A stretch of DNA of 64,000 bases. Source: JAFGAS01 sp963809875. GTDB lineage: Bacteria > Desulfobacterota > Zymogenia > Zymogenales > Zymogenaceae. The translations under genes were made by a program, and so were the position numbers. The first letter of the stretch is position 1. Each line of letters opens with the position of its first letter. Below the pieces are notes generated by a model. The model ran no database searches. It saw only the letters and a list, made by a program, of their open reading frames with translations, and was not told the origin of the DNA. The stretch spans positions 186,001 through 250,000 of the forward strand of contig CAWELC010000005.1 of the NCBI GenBank assembly GCA_963809875.1. Reading direction: 5' to 3'. Shown here piece by piece: positions 37,075-46,666 of this stretch.

Positions 37075-37755
37075 TCACAAACCAAGCAGCGTACCTATCA
37101 GGAATATATCCAACAGGGGCTTGATCTCCGTGAGAAAGTAGTTGACGTCAGAGATAACCGTGGATGGGACAAAGATGATGTCCCCCGATTGGAGTATGAC
37201 GTTCTCGGAGAGGTCTCCCTTTCGCAACATCCGGGAAGCGTCCGAGACGATGACCGTTGGATTGTTGCGGTAGTCGCCCCGGATAATCACGGTGTTGTGC
37301 AACTTCGCGTCCCTGGTCGGCCCCCCGGCCACTGCCAGCAGGGAGACCAGGGTCTGACCCTTGGTAAAATCGTATACGCCGGGCGTTTTCACCTCACCCA
37401 TTACATAGACATACGGCGAAAGCGACGCCGAAAGCCGCGGATTCACGTAGTAGGTGGATACTTCTTTGGCCAAATAGTCATCCAGTTCATCCTCGGTAAG
37501 CCCCATGACCTTGAGGTCTTTCATGAACATGAGGTCAATGGTTCCGTCCTTCTTCACCTGGACGTTGAATTCCTTGGGCTGGTCCACTTCCCAGATGGTG
37601 ACATGTATGGTGTCGCCGGGCACGATCCGGTGCTGATACATGACGGCATCCTCCGGCGCGGAGGGGAGTGTGTCGGCGTTGACTCTGCCCGTTGCGCAGG
37701 AAGACGCCGCCAGCGCCGCGAAGATAAGGATCCCGAAAAATATATTCCGTTTCAT
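37075..37755 (-). CDS. Wza-like polysaccharide export lipoprotein
   Basis: 226 residues. A lipoprotein signal ends in LAASSC with the lipid-carrying C20. The Poly_export domain (YQHRIVPGDTIHVTIWE, QVKKDGTIDL, LTEDELDDYLAKEV) is followed by a SLBB-like part (VYVMGEVKTPGVYDF, LLAVAGGPTRDAKLHN). The C-terminal segment (LLDIFLIGTLLGL) is amphipathic, as in the outer-membrane helix of Wza. It should form the outer-membrane outlet for the polysaccharide. Confidence 0.94.
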   Translation of the reverse strand: MKRNIFFGILIFAALAASSCATGRVNADTLPSAPEDAVMYQHRIVPGDTIHVTIWEVDQPKEFNVQVKKDGTIDLMFMKDLKVMGLTEDELDDYLAKEVSTYYVNPRLSASLSPYVYVMGEVKTPGVYDFTKGQTLVSLLAVAGGPTRDAKLHNTVIIRGDYRNNPTVIVSDASRMLRKGDLSENVILQSGDIIFVPSTVISDVNYFLTEIKPLLDIFLIGTLLGL

Positions 37756-37756
37756 T

Positions 37757-38825
37757 TTATCCCTTTTCAGTTAGTGTCCGTTCATCGATGGGCTCGGCGA
37801 TGTAGAGGAGATGAGCCTCCATGAGATTTACCGTTTTGGGCTTGATGAGGCGCTCGCCGTCCGGACCGAAGAGAACCTGCACAACGTGGCGGAAGTGCGC
37901 CCTGCTCATCGCCGCGATGACCCTGCCTACCTCCCGGTTATTGAGGCGCACGAAGCTTCCCACGGGAAACATCGTGACCTCCTCGAGAAATGCCTTGATG
38001 ATCCGCGTGTCGAATTTTCCCCTCATCTTCTCGACGATCTCCTTGGTCGCCATGAGGGGGAGCATGCGCTGGTGATAGGGGCGCGTGTGCGTCATGGCCT
38101 CATAGGTATCGGCAAGCCCGATGATCCGGGCGTAGAGCGAAATCTCGCTCCCGGCCAGTCCGCCCGGGTAACCCGAGCCGTCTATCCTCTCATGCTCCTG
38201 AAATGCGGTGTCGGACAGATATCGATACGGCTCCCCGAGGTCAAATAGGATTTCCTTCCCGTACTCGGGGTGCCTCTGGACCTGCTTGGCGTTCCGAATC
38301 GGAGAACCCCCCCTTCTTGGCGAGGATACCGTTGTTCAATTCCTGGACGCCGATATCGTGGAAAAAAGCCGCCAGGGTAAGCTCGCAGAGCTCCTTTTTT
38401 GTAAGCCCCAATCGCCTGCCGATTTTGGCGGATAAAAGCGCGGTCCAGAGACAGTTCTTCAGGTAGTCCGTTTCGTCGTAGTCCCTGTATTCCTGGAGCA
38501 TATAGATATTGTCATATTTCTCACTGGAATCGATAAACTTCTCCGCCAGGATCACGAAAGGCTCGGCGGAAAATATTTTGCCCTCCTTCACAACGGCATA
38601 CGCCCGCTCCAGCGCCTTCAGGATTCTCTCGAGGAAGGCCTTGGCCTCCTGCTCCTCCATGGTCGTGGGCGCACGGAGTCCCGGTGATATCCTCTCTCCC
38701 ATGATATCTTCGGCCGTCAGGACCTCGCTGATGGAAATCTTGCCCCGCTTACTATCCTTGGGCCTATTGATGAGATCTTGATCCTTGATAATGTCCGATA
38801 TCCTTACCATTTCTGCTCTCGTCAA
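37757..38825 (-). CDS. HD-GYP-domain protein, one apparent frameshift
   Basis: About 355 residues in two frames. The first (38825 to about 38280) ends with LTLAAFFHDIGVQELNNGIL and GGFSDSERQ; the second continues VQRHPEYGKEIL, QEHERIDGSGYPGGL, ARIIGLADTYEAMTHTRPY and ends at 37757. One surplus base near 38280 explains the break. HD-GYP proteins degrade cyclic di-GMP; the HD and GYP motifs are present but the first metal-ligand His of the family appears as Asn (KNCLWTALL), so activity is uncertain. It overlaps the ATPase gene by about 60 bases; ATG 38810 is an alternative start. It may couple c-di-GMP to exopolysaccharide export. Confidence 0.82.
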
Positions 38826-39606
38826 TGAGGTTGGCGATGATCTTCGAATCGATATATGAGGCCTTTACGCTCCAGCCGACCAAGAGGCCCATGTCGCAGA
38901 TATTATTGATCTTGCGCGGGATTCCTCCCGAATAGTGGTAGATCTTCTCAATTGCCTCGGAAGTGAAGACGTTCTTTGCAAGTCCCGCTCGTTTGAGCCG
39001 GAATCCGATATACTTGACGGTCTCGTCGAAGGTGAGGCACGTCAGATGATACCGGATGGCGATACGCTGCTCGAATTGCGGCGTCAGGCCGACCACGTCT
39101 CTCAACTCCGGCTGCCCCATCAGGATGAGGGTCAGGAGGAAGCGGTTGTTCAGCTGGAAGTTCAGGAGGAGCCTGAGCTCTTCAAACGTCGATTTGTCCC
39201 CGATGAGCTGGGCCTCGTCGATGATAATGACCGAGTCCTTATCCTCGGAGAGGTTCTTAAAAAGAATCCGGTTGAGGGAGTGAAGGAGGTCGATCTTGTT
39301 CCTCCCCTCCGATTGCCCCACGAACTGATAGATGATTTCCTGAATGAAAAGGGAGGGGGAGAGCCTCGGGTTTTCTATGATAGCCACCTCGTAGTTCTCT
39401 GAGGGGAGGCTCTGGATCAGGGTGCGGGCCAGCGTGGTCTTGCCGCTTCCCACCTCTCCGGAGAGCATAATGCATCCCTTTCTCCGCGATATGCCGTAGA
39501 GCATGCGGGAAAGGGCCTCTTTGTGCTGCGGCGACTCGTAGAGGAACGAAGGGTCAGGAACGTTTTCGAACGGCGCCTCGCTCAATCCCCAATATTTCTC
39601 GTACAT
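38764..39606 (-). CDS. ExeA/GspA-like AAA ATPase of exopolysaccharide locus
   Basis: 280 residues. MYEKYWGLSEAPFENVPDPS is the characteristic start of the ExeA-like ATPases found in exopolysaccharide/exosortase loci. Walker A is GEVGSGKT (50-57), Walker B SVIIIDEAQ, and the sensor region LILMGQPELRD. There is no C-terminal peptidoglycan-binding domain and no membrane helix. It is the first gene of the long operon and lies about 120 bases downstream of a sigma54 promoter. No exosortase gene is in the window. Confidence 0.92.
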   Translation of the reverse strand: MYEKYWGLSEAPFENVPDPSFLYESPQHKEALSRMLYGISRRKGCIMLSGEVGSGKTTLARTLIQSLPSENYEVAIIENPRLSPSLFIQEIIYQFVGQSEGRNKIDLLHSLNRILFKNLSEDKDSVIIIDEAQLIGDKSTFEELRLLLNFQLNNRFLLTLILMGQPELRDVVGLTPQFEQRIAIRYHLTCLTFDETVKYIGFRLKRAGLAKNVFTSEAIEKIYHYSGGIPRKINNICDMGLLVGWSVKASYIDSKIIANLIDESRNGKDIGHYQGSRSHQ

Positions 39607-39740
39607 CTGCTTGCCTTATCTCAAGGTTCTAAAAGCACGCGGTCCACTTCCGGCATGACCGCTACCGAGATCGACCTTTCACACCCGTCTGACCGAGCCG
39701 TAACGACTTTACGTGCGGTCGCATCCGTTGGTATCAATGA

Positions 39741-39756
39741 AGCAAGTAGTGTGCCA
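39741..39756 (-). promoter_or_regulatory. Sigma54 (-24/-12) promoter of the exopolysaccharide/RiPP operon
   Basis: On the minus strand TGGCACACTACTTGCT matches the sigma54 consensus TGGCAC-N5-TTGCW at every fixed position, including the GG and GC pairs with correct spacing. Transcription would start near 39728, giving a leader of about 120 bases before ATG 39606. The sigma54 activator gene lies just beyond. Confidence 0.85.
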
Positions 39757-39805
39757 TAATTCTTACTTCCAAAATATGTAGTAATATCAACTAGTTATAG
39801 AATAA

Positions 39806-39826
39806 GAACATGCTCCTCTCGTGTTC
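39806..39826 (-). promoter_or_regulatory. Candidate activator-binding dyad
   Basis: GAACATG (39806-39812) and CGTGTTC (39820-39826) form a near-perfect inverted repeat centred about 60 bases upstream of the sigma54 promoter, where enhancer-binding proteins often bind. Confidence 0.4.
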
Positions 39827-39860
39827 GTCCGGCGGTACGTGTCCTATAAATGCAACAAAA

Positions 39861-39894
39861 GTGGGAAATACATTAGCATATTCGTGGGAAATAT
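39861..39894 (-). repeat. Pair of direct repeats upstream of the sigma54 promoter
   Basis: GTGGGAAATAC (39861-39871) and GTGGGAAATAT (39884-39894) repeat with a 23-base period about 105-140 bases upstream of the promoter. Period and distance would suit a regulator site, but no binding protein is known. Confidence 0.4.
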
Positions 39895-40087
39895 GGTGGC
39901 GTTTTGAGGCCAAAAGGTATGGGCTCCATAACTATATGATATTTATATACTATTATTGAGGATGTAAGCAAGACGGCTCAGAATCCGGAAAGAGGTGAGA
40001 TGATTCAGATATGCAACGGTAACGTTGCTGCCGTGGTCCTCTAAACTGAAACGTCGATGCGCGGGCGCGTCCGGCTCATGCATGGGC

Positions 40088-42277
40088 CTATTCTTCCTTT
40101 CCAAGAAGATTGTGTTTCTGCATCTTGCGCCAGAGGGTCGTTCGGTTGATGTTGAGTGCCCGGGCGGCGAGGTTTCGGTTGCCCTTATAGCGTATCAGCA
40201 CCTCCTGGATCATCTTTCTTTCGGAGCCTTCTATCTCATCCTTGTAGGAAACATAGTCGTCATCTTCCGGATCCTCGCGCACCAGCTCTTTGGGGAGGTG
40301 GCGCCTGCTGATAACGCCGCCCGAGGAAACGACGAGCATTCGCTCAATTATGTTCTCAAGCTCCCGGACGTTACCGGGGAAATCATAACTCATCAGGACA
40401 TCCATGACATCTCCGGAGATCGTCTGGAGCGGTTTTCCCATCCTGAGCGAGAGTTTCTTGATGAAGTGATTGACAAGCAGCGGAATGTCGTCCCGCCGCT
40501 CTCTGAGCTCGGGAAGCATGATCCGTATCACGTTGATCCGGTAGAACAGGTCCTCGCGAAAGTTTCCGATTCCCACCTCCATGCTGAGGTCCCGGTTGGT
40601 GCTGGTTACGACCCGCACGTCCAGGTTCTTTGAGACGACCGACCCCAGGGGTTCGTAACGGCGCTGTTCGAGGATTCGAACCAATTTCACCTGGAGCGGT
40701 TTTGCCAGTTCTCCAATTTCATCCAGGAGAATCGTGCCTCCCTCGGCGGCCGCGAACTTTCCCGGTTTGTCCCTGGTTGCATCGGTGAAGGCTCCCTTCA
40801 CGTACCCGAAGAGCTCCGATTCCAGGAGGGTTTCGGGTATGGCCGCGCAGTTGACCGCCACGAAGGGGCCGTTCTTGCGCGGTGAAAGGTCGTGGATTCC
40901 CCGGGCGAAAAGCTCCTTCCCGGTTCCGCTTTTACCTTCGATAAGCACCGTGCTGTCGCTTTCGGCGATCGCCGGCAGGATGTCGAAGATCTCCTGCATC
41001 TTTCTGTTCTTGCTCACGATATCAAGGAACGTATATTTCTCGTCGATCTCCTTCTTCAACTCGACGATGGTCGTGAGGTCACGAAATGCCACCACACAGC
41101 CGATTCCCTTTCCGGATGCGTCCGAGATGTGCGAGACGGAAACGGAAACCGGCACCGGGACCAGGGCCCGCGTAATGAACTCGTCCTCCTGGTCCAGGGC
41201 TTCCAGGCCCGTGCTGCACGACCGGATCAACGGCGAGACCTTTTTCTTGCCGCGATACACGACCTCGGCGAAGGGGTGTTTGAGCGCGTCCTTTCGGGCG
41301 ATCCCGAGGATCTTTTCGGCCGCCGCATTGAAATAGGTAATCCGGCCGGACGTGTCGGTGATGAAGACTCCGTCCGCGACGCTATTGAGACTCTTTTCCA
41401 CAAATCGATTGCGGGTGGTGATGTCTTTGATGATCCCCTGGTATCCGGTCATAGCCCCCGACCCGTCCCTGATGACTCCTGCCGAAATGAGGCAGTCCAG
41501 GGGCGTGCCGTCCTTGCGCTCAAGCATGACCTCGTAGTCTCTGACCGAGCCCTGTCGGTCGATCTGTTTGATGAACAGAGGCCAGTCTGCCGGGTCGTGA
41601 AAGATCGTGCGGGAAGAAAGGCCCGAGAGGTCATCCTCGTCAAATCCAAACAGGTTAAGCCCCGCTCTATTGATCTCGATGGAGCTTGCGTCCGTCGACG
41701 CGATAATGACGGCGTCGGCGGAGGTCTCAAAGAGGTTACGCCATTTCCTTTCTGATTGGACCAGAGCCCCTTCGGCCCTGGTCCGCTCGGCGATCTCCCT
41801 GGTGAGACGCGCGTTTGCCGCTTGGAGGTCCGCGGTCCTTTCCTGGACGCGCCGCTCGAGGTCGTCATGGGCTTTGCGCAGGGATTCTTCGATGACCTTT
41901 CGCTCCAGGGCATACCTGACGGCCCGCACGACGATGTCAGGGCTAATCTTTCCCTTGATCAGGTAATCCTGGGCCCCTTCGTGCACCGCCCGCACCGCCG
42001 TATCCTCGTCATCGGTCGCCGAGTAGATCACGATGGGCATGCTGGGGAGCCGGCCGGCAACCGCAAAAAGGGTCGGGAGTCCCTGACTGTCGGGGAGGTT
42101 CAGGTCGAGCAGGATAACATCGGGAGCGTCCGTCTCGCAGCGCGCAAGCCCCTCCGCCACTGTTTCGGCGGTCCCCAGCACGAAAGAGGGCACCCGCACC
42201 CCGGAAAGGATATCGGAAATGAGGCGCCGATCCCAGGGGTTGTCCTCGATGAGCAGCACGCGTATTGACTCGGTCAC
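40088..42277 (-). CDS. Sigma54-dependent response regulator with two PAS domains
   Basis: 729 residues: receiver (about 5-125, phospho-acceptor D58 in VILLDLNLPDSQG), a coiled linker (130-175), PAS domains at about 178-290 and 293-405, an AAA+ activator domain with Walker A GKSGTGKE (448-455) and sigma54-contact loop GAFTDA (495-500), and a Fis-type helix-turn-helix (NRNLAARALNINRTTLWRKM). GAFTDA is a known variant of GAFTGA. The orientation and the adjoining sigma54 promoter suggest that it activates the operon starting at 39606. The two PAS domains may let it respond to ligand as well as phosphorylation. Confidence 0.94.
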   Translation of the reverse strand: MTESIRVLLIEDNPWDRRLISDILSGVRVPSFVLGTAETVAEGLARCETDAPDVILLDLNLPDSQGLPTLFAVAGRLPSMPIVIYSATDDEDTAVRAVHEGAQDYLIKGKISPDIVVRAVRYALERKVIEESLRKAHDDLERRVQERTADLQAANARLTREIAERTRAEGALVQSERKWRNLFETSADAVIIASTDASSIEINRAGLNLFGFDEDDLSGLSSRTIFHDPADWPLFIKQIDRQGSVRDYEVMLERKDGTPLDCLISAGVIRDGSGAMTGYQGIIKDITTRNRFVEKSLNSVADGVFITDTSGRITYFNAAAEKILGIARKDALKHPFAEVVYRGKKKVSPLIRSCSTGLEALDQEDEFITRALVPVPVSVSVSHISDASGKGIGCVVAFRDLTTIVELKKEIDEKYTFLDIVSKNRKMQEIFDILPAIAESDSTVLIEGKSGTGKELFARGIHDLSPRKNGPFVAVNCAAIPETLLESELFGYVKGAFTDATRDKPGKFAAAEGGTILLDEIGELAKPLQVKLVRILEQRRYEPLGSVVSKNLDVRVVTSTNRDLSMEVGIGNFREDLFYRINVIRIMLPELRERRDDIPLLVNHFIKKLSLRMGKPLQTISGDVMDVLMSYDFPGNVRELENIIERMLVVSSGGVISRRHLPKELVREDPEDDDYVSYKDEIEGSERKMIQEVLIRYKGNRNLAARALNINRTTLWRKMQKHNLLGKEE

Positions 42278-42310
42278 GGGCGATCACTCAATATAATATA
42301 AGCCGCGTCA

Positions 42311-42338
42311 AGTATAGCAGAAATACCAGGGACGTCAA
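42311..42338 (-). promoter_or_regulatory. Sigma70-type promoter of the sigma54-activator gene
   Basis: On the minus strand TTGACG (42338-42333), 16-base spacer, TATACT (42316-42311). The transcript start near 42304 leaves a leader of about 27 bases before ATG 42277. Confidence 0.7.
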
Positions 42339-42374
42339 GTGAGCCACGATACCCCGCTGACGGGCCGCGCGGCA

Positions 42375-43877
42375 TCATTCTCGCCTGATCGGATCGTCGT
42401 CCGCGGGGAAGGTGTCGGCCCCGCCTCTATGGTTCCTCAATTCGGATATCCACCCTCTTATTTCGGGAAGGAGTTCACGGTTTCGCGTGAGGATGACGGT
42501 TCCGTACAGGAGACTGCATACGACAATCAGTCCGACAAAGGGCCACAGAGTGATAACGCCTACGAAGCGAGTCCAGAGCAGGACGGGGACGACGATCGTG
42601 GCAAGAGAGACGATAAAAGGAAAAAAAGAAAGACCGATATAGCGATTGATCGTATCCGGGAGGAACTTTTCGACCCGCACGGCCACGATAAGGACCGTGA
42701 AAAGATTCAGCACGGCCAAGAGAACGGCCATCCCGATCAGGCCGAAGTGGGAGACGACCGGCCAGACGACGGCGGCAAGAACCACCAGCTGGCCGAAGGT
42801 GATCCAGAACATCTCGTGTATCTTTCCCGAAGACATAAATATCCCGCCGGCGTGCGAGAAGAGCCCCCGGGAGAGCCCGTAAATCGCAATGATTTGCGAG
42901 GGGACAATCGCGGCATCCCATTTATGCCCATAGAAAATATGAAAGAACGAGGGAACGAAGACAATAATTCCGGTGGCCACGGGAAAGGCGACCAATGAAA
43001 GCCAGCGGTATGCCTTCAGGTAGGCGTTTTTCATCATCAGGACGTTGCTTTCCATCTTCATATACGCAGGAAAGGCGACCTTTCCTACAACGTGGGTAAT
43101 CTGGGTCGTCGTGACGTTTCCGAGCCGGTAGGCGAGATCGTAGAACCCGAGCGGGGTCGTCCCGAGGATTCTCCCCACGCTGAAGCTATCCACGTTGCGA
43201 ATCACGAAGACCGTGATGGTCGAGAACATTGCATAAGACCCGAAGCCCAGGAGCTCCTTCAGGACGGGGGGATGAAAACGAAACGTCGGGTGCCAGGGCG
43301 ATACGGCAAAGGTCGCCACAAGCCCGACGATGCAGAGGGCAAGATACCCAAAGATGATGCTCCAGTAGGAAAGACCGAGCCGGGCGAGGGTTACCGAGAC
43401 GACGAAATAGGTGAAGAAAGAGAGGACCTCGGGCAGCGCCCGTCTCTTGAAGTTCATCTCCTTTTCGAGGAGCGATGAGGGGATCGTCGAGAATGCGGTG
43501 ATGACCAGGGAGAAGGGGAGGACCCTGATCACGTCCTCCACCGCAGGGTTATGAAAGAAGGCTGCGGCCGGCCCGGCAAGGAAATACCCGACGGCAAAGA
43601 GCAGGATACTCACCGAAACGGAAAGGACCATTGCGGTGTCCGCGGCAGGGCCGATCTTCTCCTTATGGTAGATGATCGCCTGGTTCATCCCGAAGTCTCG
43701 AAAGAGACCGAGCGCCGCCGTGACGAGGTTAGCGATGGTTACGACTCCGAAGGCGTCCGGAGTCAGAAAAGCGGCAAGGATGAGGGTCGCCAGCATCGTC
43801 AGCGAGCGCGAGAGCGCTGAGCTCACCCCCACCCAGAAAAAGGAGCCGGCGATCATCCGCTTGAGGCTCCGGTTCAC
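42375..43877 (-). CDS. Wzx-like lipopolysaccharide/polysaccharide flippase
   Basis: 500 residues with about twelve to fourteen hydrophobic segments and no signal peptide, the pattern of the PST/MATE-like Wzx family. Typical segments are SALSRSLTMLATLILAAFLTP at the N-terminus (oligosaccharide flippase start), RDFGMNQAIIYHKE and KVAFPAYMKM. It would move lipid-linked repeat units to the periplasm. GTG 43877 overlaps the stop of the small upstream gene (GTGA). Minus-strand transcription with that gene is likely. Confidence 0.92.
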   Translation of the reverse strand: MNRSLKRMIAGSFFWVGVSSALSRSLTMLATLILAAFLTPDAFGVVTIANLVTAALGLFRDFGMNQAIIYHKEKIGPAADTAMVLSVSVSILLFAVGYFLAGPAAAFFHNPAVEDVIRVLPFSLVITAFSTIPSSLLEKEMNFKRRALPEVLSFFTYFVVSVTLARLGLSYWSIIFGYLALCIVGLVATFAVSPWHPTFRFHPPVLKELLGFGSYAMFSTITVFVIRNVDSFSVGRILGTTPLGFYDLAYRLGNVTTTQITHVVGKVAFPAYMKMESNVLMMKNAYLKAYRWLSLVAFPVATGIIVFVPSFFHIFYGHKWDAAIVPSQIIAIYGLSRGLFSHAGGIFMSSGKIHEMFWITFGQLVVLAAVVWPVVSHFGLIGMAVLLAVLNLFTVLIVAVRVEKFLPDTINRYIGLSFFPFIVSLATIVVPVLLWTRFVGVITLWPFVGLIVVCSLLYGTVILTRNRELLPEIRGWISELRNHRGGADTFPADDDPIRRE

Positions 43878-44059
43878 CGGTCGTCTCCTGGGCGTCCGCT
43901 GTCGGCCGGAAGGGCTCCCCGAGTTTTGAGGAGCTGCTGAAATTCGTTTCGGTAAGATATGAGGGCGCGCCCGAATTCACGAGAGGGGAAATGGCCACGG
44001 ACAGGCGTGCGGCTGCGCACCTCGGTGAAATCGATCGGTGAGACCTTATCCGCTTTCAT
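43874..44059 (-). CDS. Small protein coupled to the flippase gene
   Basis: 61 residues from ATG 44059: MKADKVSPIDFTEVRSRTPV, GHFPSREFGRALISYRNEF, then a basic, polar tail ending GRPGDDR. Its TGA overlaps the flippase GTG, which suggests translational coupling. AGGT lies about seven bases before the ATG. No membrane segment or family is recognised. The protein-like composition and precise overlap support a real gene, but a non-coding upstream leader cannot be ruled out. Confidence 0.5.
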   Translation of the reverse strand: MKADKVSPIDFTEVRSRTPVRGHFPSREFGRALISYRNEFQQLLKTRGALPADSGRPGDDR

Positions 44060-44183
44060 ACGCAAGACCTGTGACGGATGACTCTGTCCGGGGCCACTGT
44101 TGCGTGCCGGCTCGACGGGCCGCCGCACCGCACGTTTTTTAGTTTTGCTTTATGCGCGCCATTATGTCACAATATTAGCCACA

Positions 44184-45472
44184 ATGCAATCACCCCGACG
44201 AGGCCGCGCGGCAAAGCGAGTCATCTTTATCGCCTATAATTTTCCGCCCATGGGCGGCGGGGGAGTGCAGCGGAGCGCCAAGTTCGCCAAGTATCTTCCG
44301 GAATTCGGGTGGGACCCGGTAATAGTGGCTTCCGCCGACAGGCACTACTGGGCGCGGGATGATACATTGCTTGCCGATATTCCCCCGGACGTTATCGTCA
44401 AAAGACTCTCCCCGGGCAGCCCCCGCGTTCTCTATTCGCTCCTGGCGGCGGTGACGTCACCGGCCGTATCCCGCCGGATCCTGGATAATGTCTTTCTTCC
44501 CGACGACCGCATCCTCTGGGCGCTCAAGGCTGCTTTGTGCGCCCGCACGATGATCAGGAGGCGGGCAATCAGCCTTATCTACACCACCTCTCCCCCCCAC
44601 AGCACCCACGTTTCCGGGCTCATCCTCAAGCGGATAACAGGACTGCCCTGGGTGGCGGATTTTCGGGATCCGTGGACGACGGACTTTCGCTATGCCCCGG
44701 CAACCCGATGCGTGCGCAGGGCGCACACGCGGTGCGAGAGAAGGATCCTCACACAAGCGGACCGGGTGATCTGCATCACCGAGTCGGCCCGACAGGAATA
44801 TATCACGGGGATGGCGATCGATCCCGCCCGGCTCGTGACGATCTACAACGGCTTTGACGCAGCCGACTTCTCCATTGGCCCGGTACACACGGACGGACCC
44901 TCCGGTCAAATCCTCATCACCCATTCCGGCTCATTTTACGGGACCTATTTTCCCGAGGTCTTCTTCAGGGCGCTTGCCGCGGCCCTCGCTGGGAACGCGG
45001 ATCTGAACAAGCGGGTCACCGTGCGATTCATCGGGGTCATGGAAGAGGGGATGAGGAAAAGGATCCGGGACATTCTGCCCGACCATGCCGTTTTCGGCGG
45101 CTACGTGAGCCACGCGGAGGCGATCAGAGCGGTCATGGAATCCGACATCAACCTGATAGCGCTGCCCGTGGGGGGCGGGGTATCGTATCACGTCCCGGGC
45201 AAGCTCTTCGAATACCTGGCGGCGGGAAGGCCGATCCTGGCCGTTGCCCCGCGGGGGGAAACCGCTCGCATCATCGAATCGGCCGGGGCGGGGATCGTCC
45301 TTTCCGATGGGGGAGTCGATGACCTCTCGAAGGGACTCGCGGGCGCGATCCGGGGGCTCGCGGGGACGGGGGGCCGTCGGCCCGACGAGGGCGTAGTGGC
45401 CGGGTTCGAGCGAAGGAGACTGGCCGAGCGGCTTGCCCGGGTGTTCGATGACGCTGCCGGGGGGCTCCGTTG

Positions 45473-45473
<1 letters not shown>
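44184..45473 (+). CDS. GT4-family glycosyltransferase
   Basis: 429 residues from ATG 44184; a longer frame to 44100 has no family-like sequence. GT-B fold: AKRVIFIAYNFPPMGGGGVQ at the start, IYTTSPPHSTHVSG, PWVADFRDPW, then ITHSGSFYGTYFPEVF, FGGYVSHAEAIRAVMESD and GKLFEYLAAGRPILAVAP. It opens the plus-strand glycan operon and is divergent from the flippase. The YNFPPxGGGG start is common in exopolysaccharide and O-antigen transferases. It overlaps the next gene (TGATG). Confidence 0.9.

Positions 45474-46649
<1,176 letters not shown>

Positions 46650-46666
<17 letters not shown>

Larger units (their letters stand above)
39607..40087. other. Regulatory region upstream of the exopolysaccharide operon
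   Basis: About 480 bases without a protein gene, AT-rich in the middle. It contains a consensus sigma54 promoter (39741-39756), a 21-base dyad (39806-39826) and a pair of 11-base direct repeats (39861-39894), all listed separately. Confidence 0.7.

Noticed and set aside
38764..39606. Exosortase/PEP-CTERM system
   Set aside because: The ExeA-like ATPase occurs in such loci, but no exosortase, PEP-CTERM protein or transpeptidase-like gene was seen in the window.
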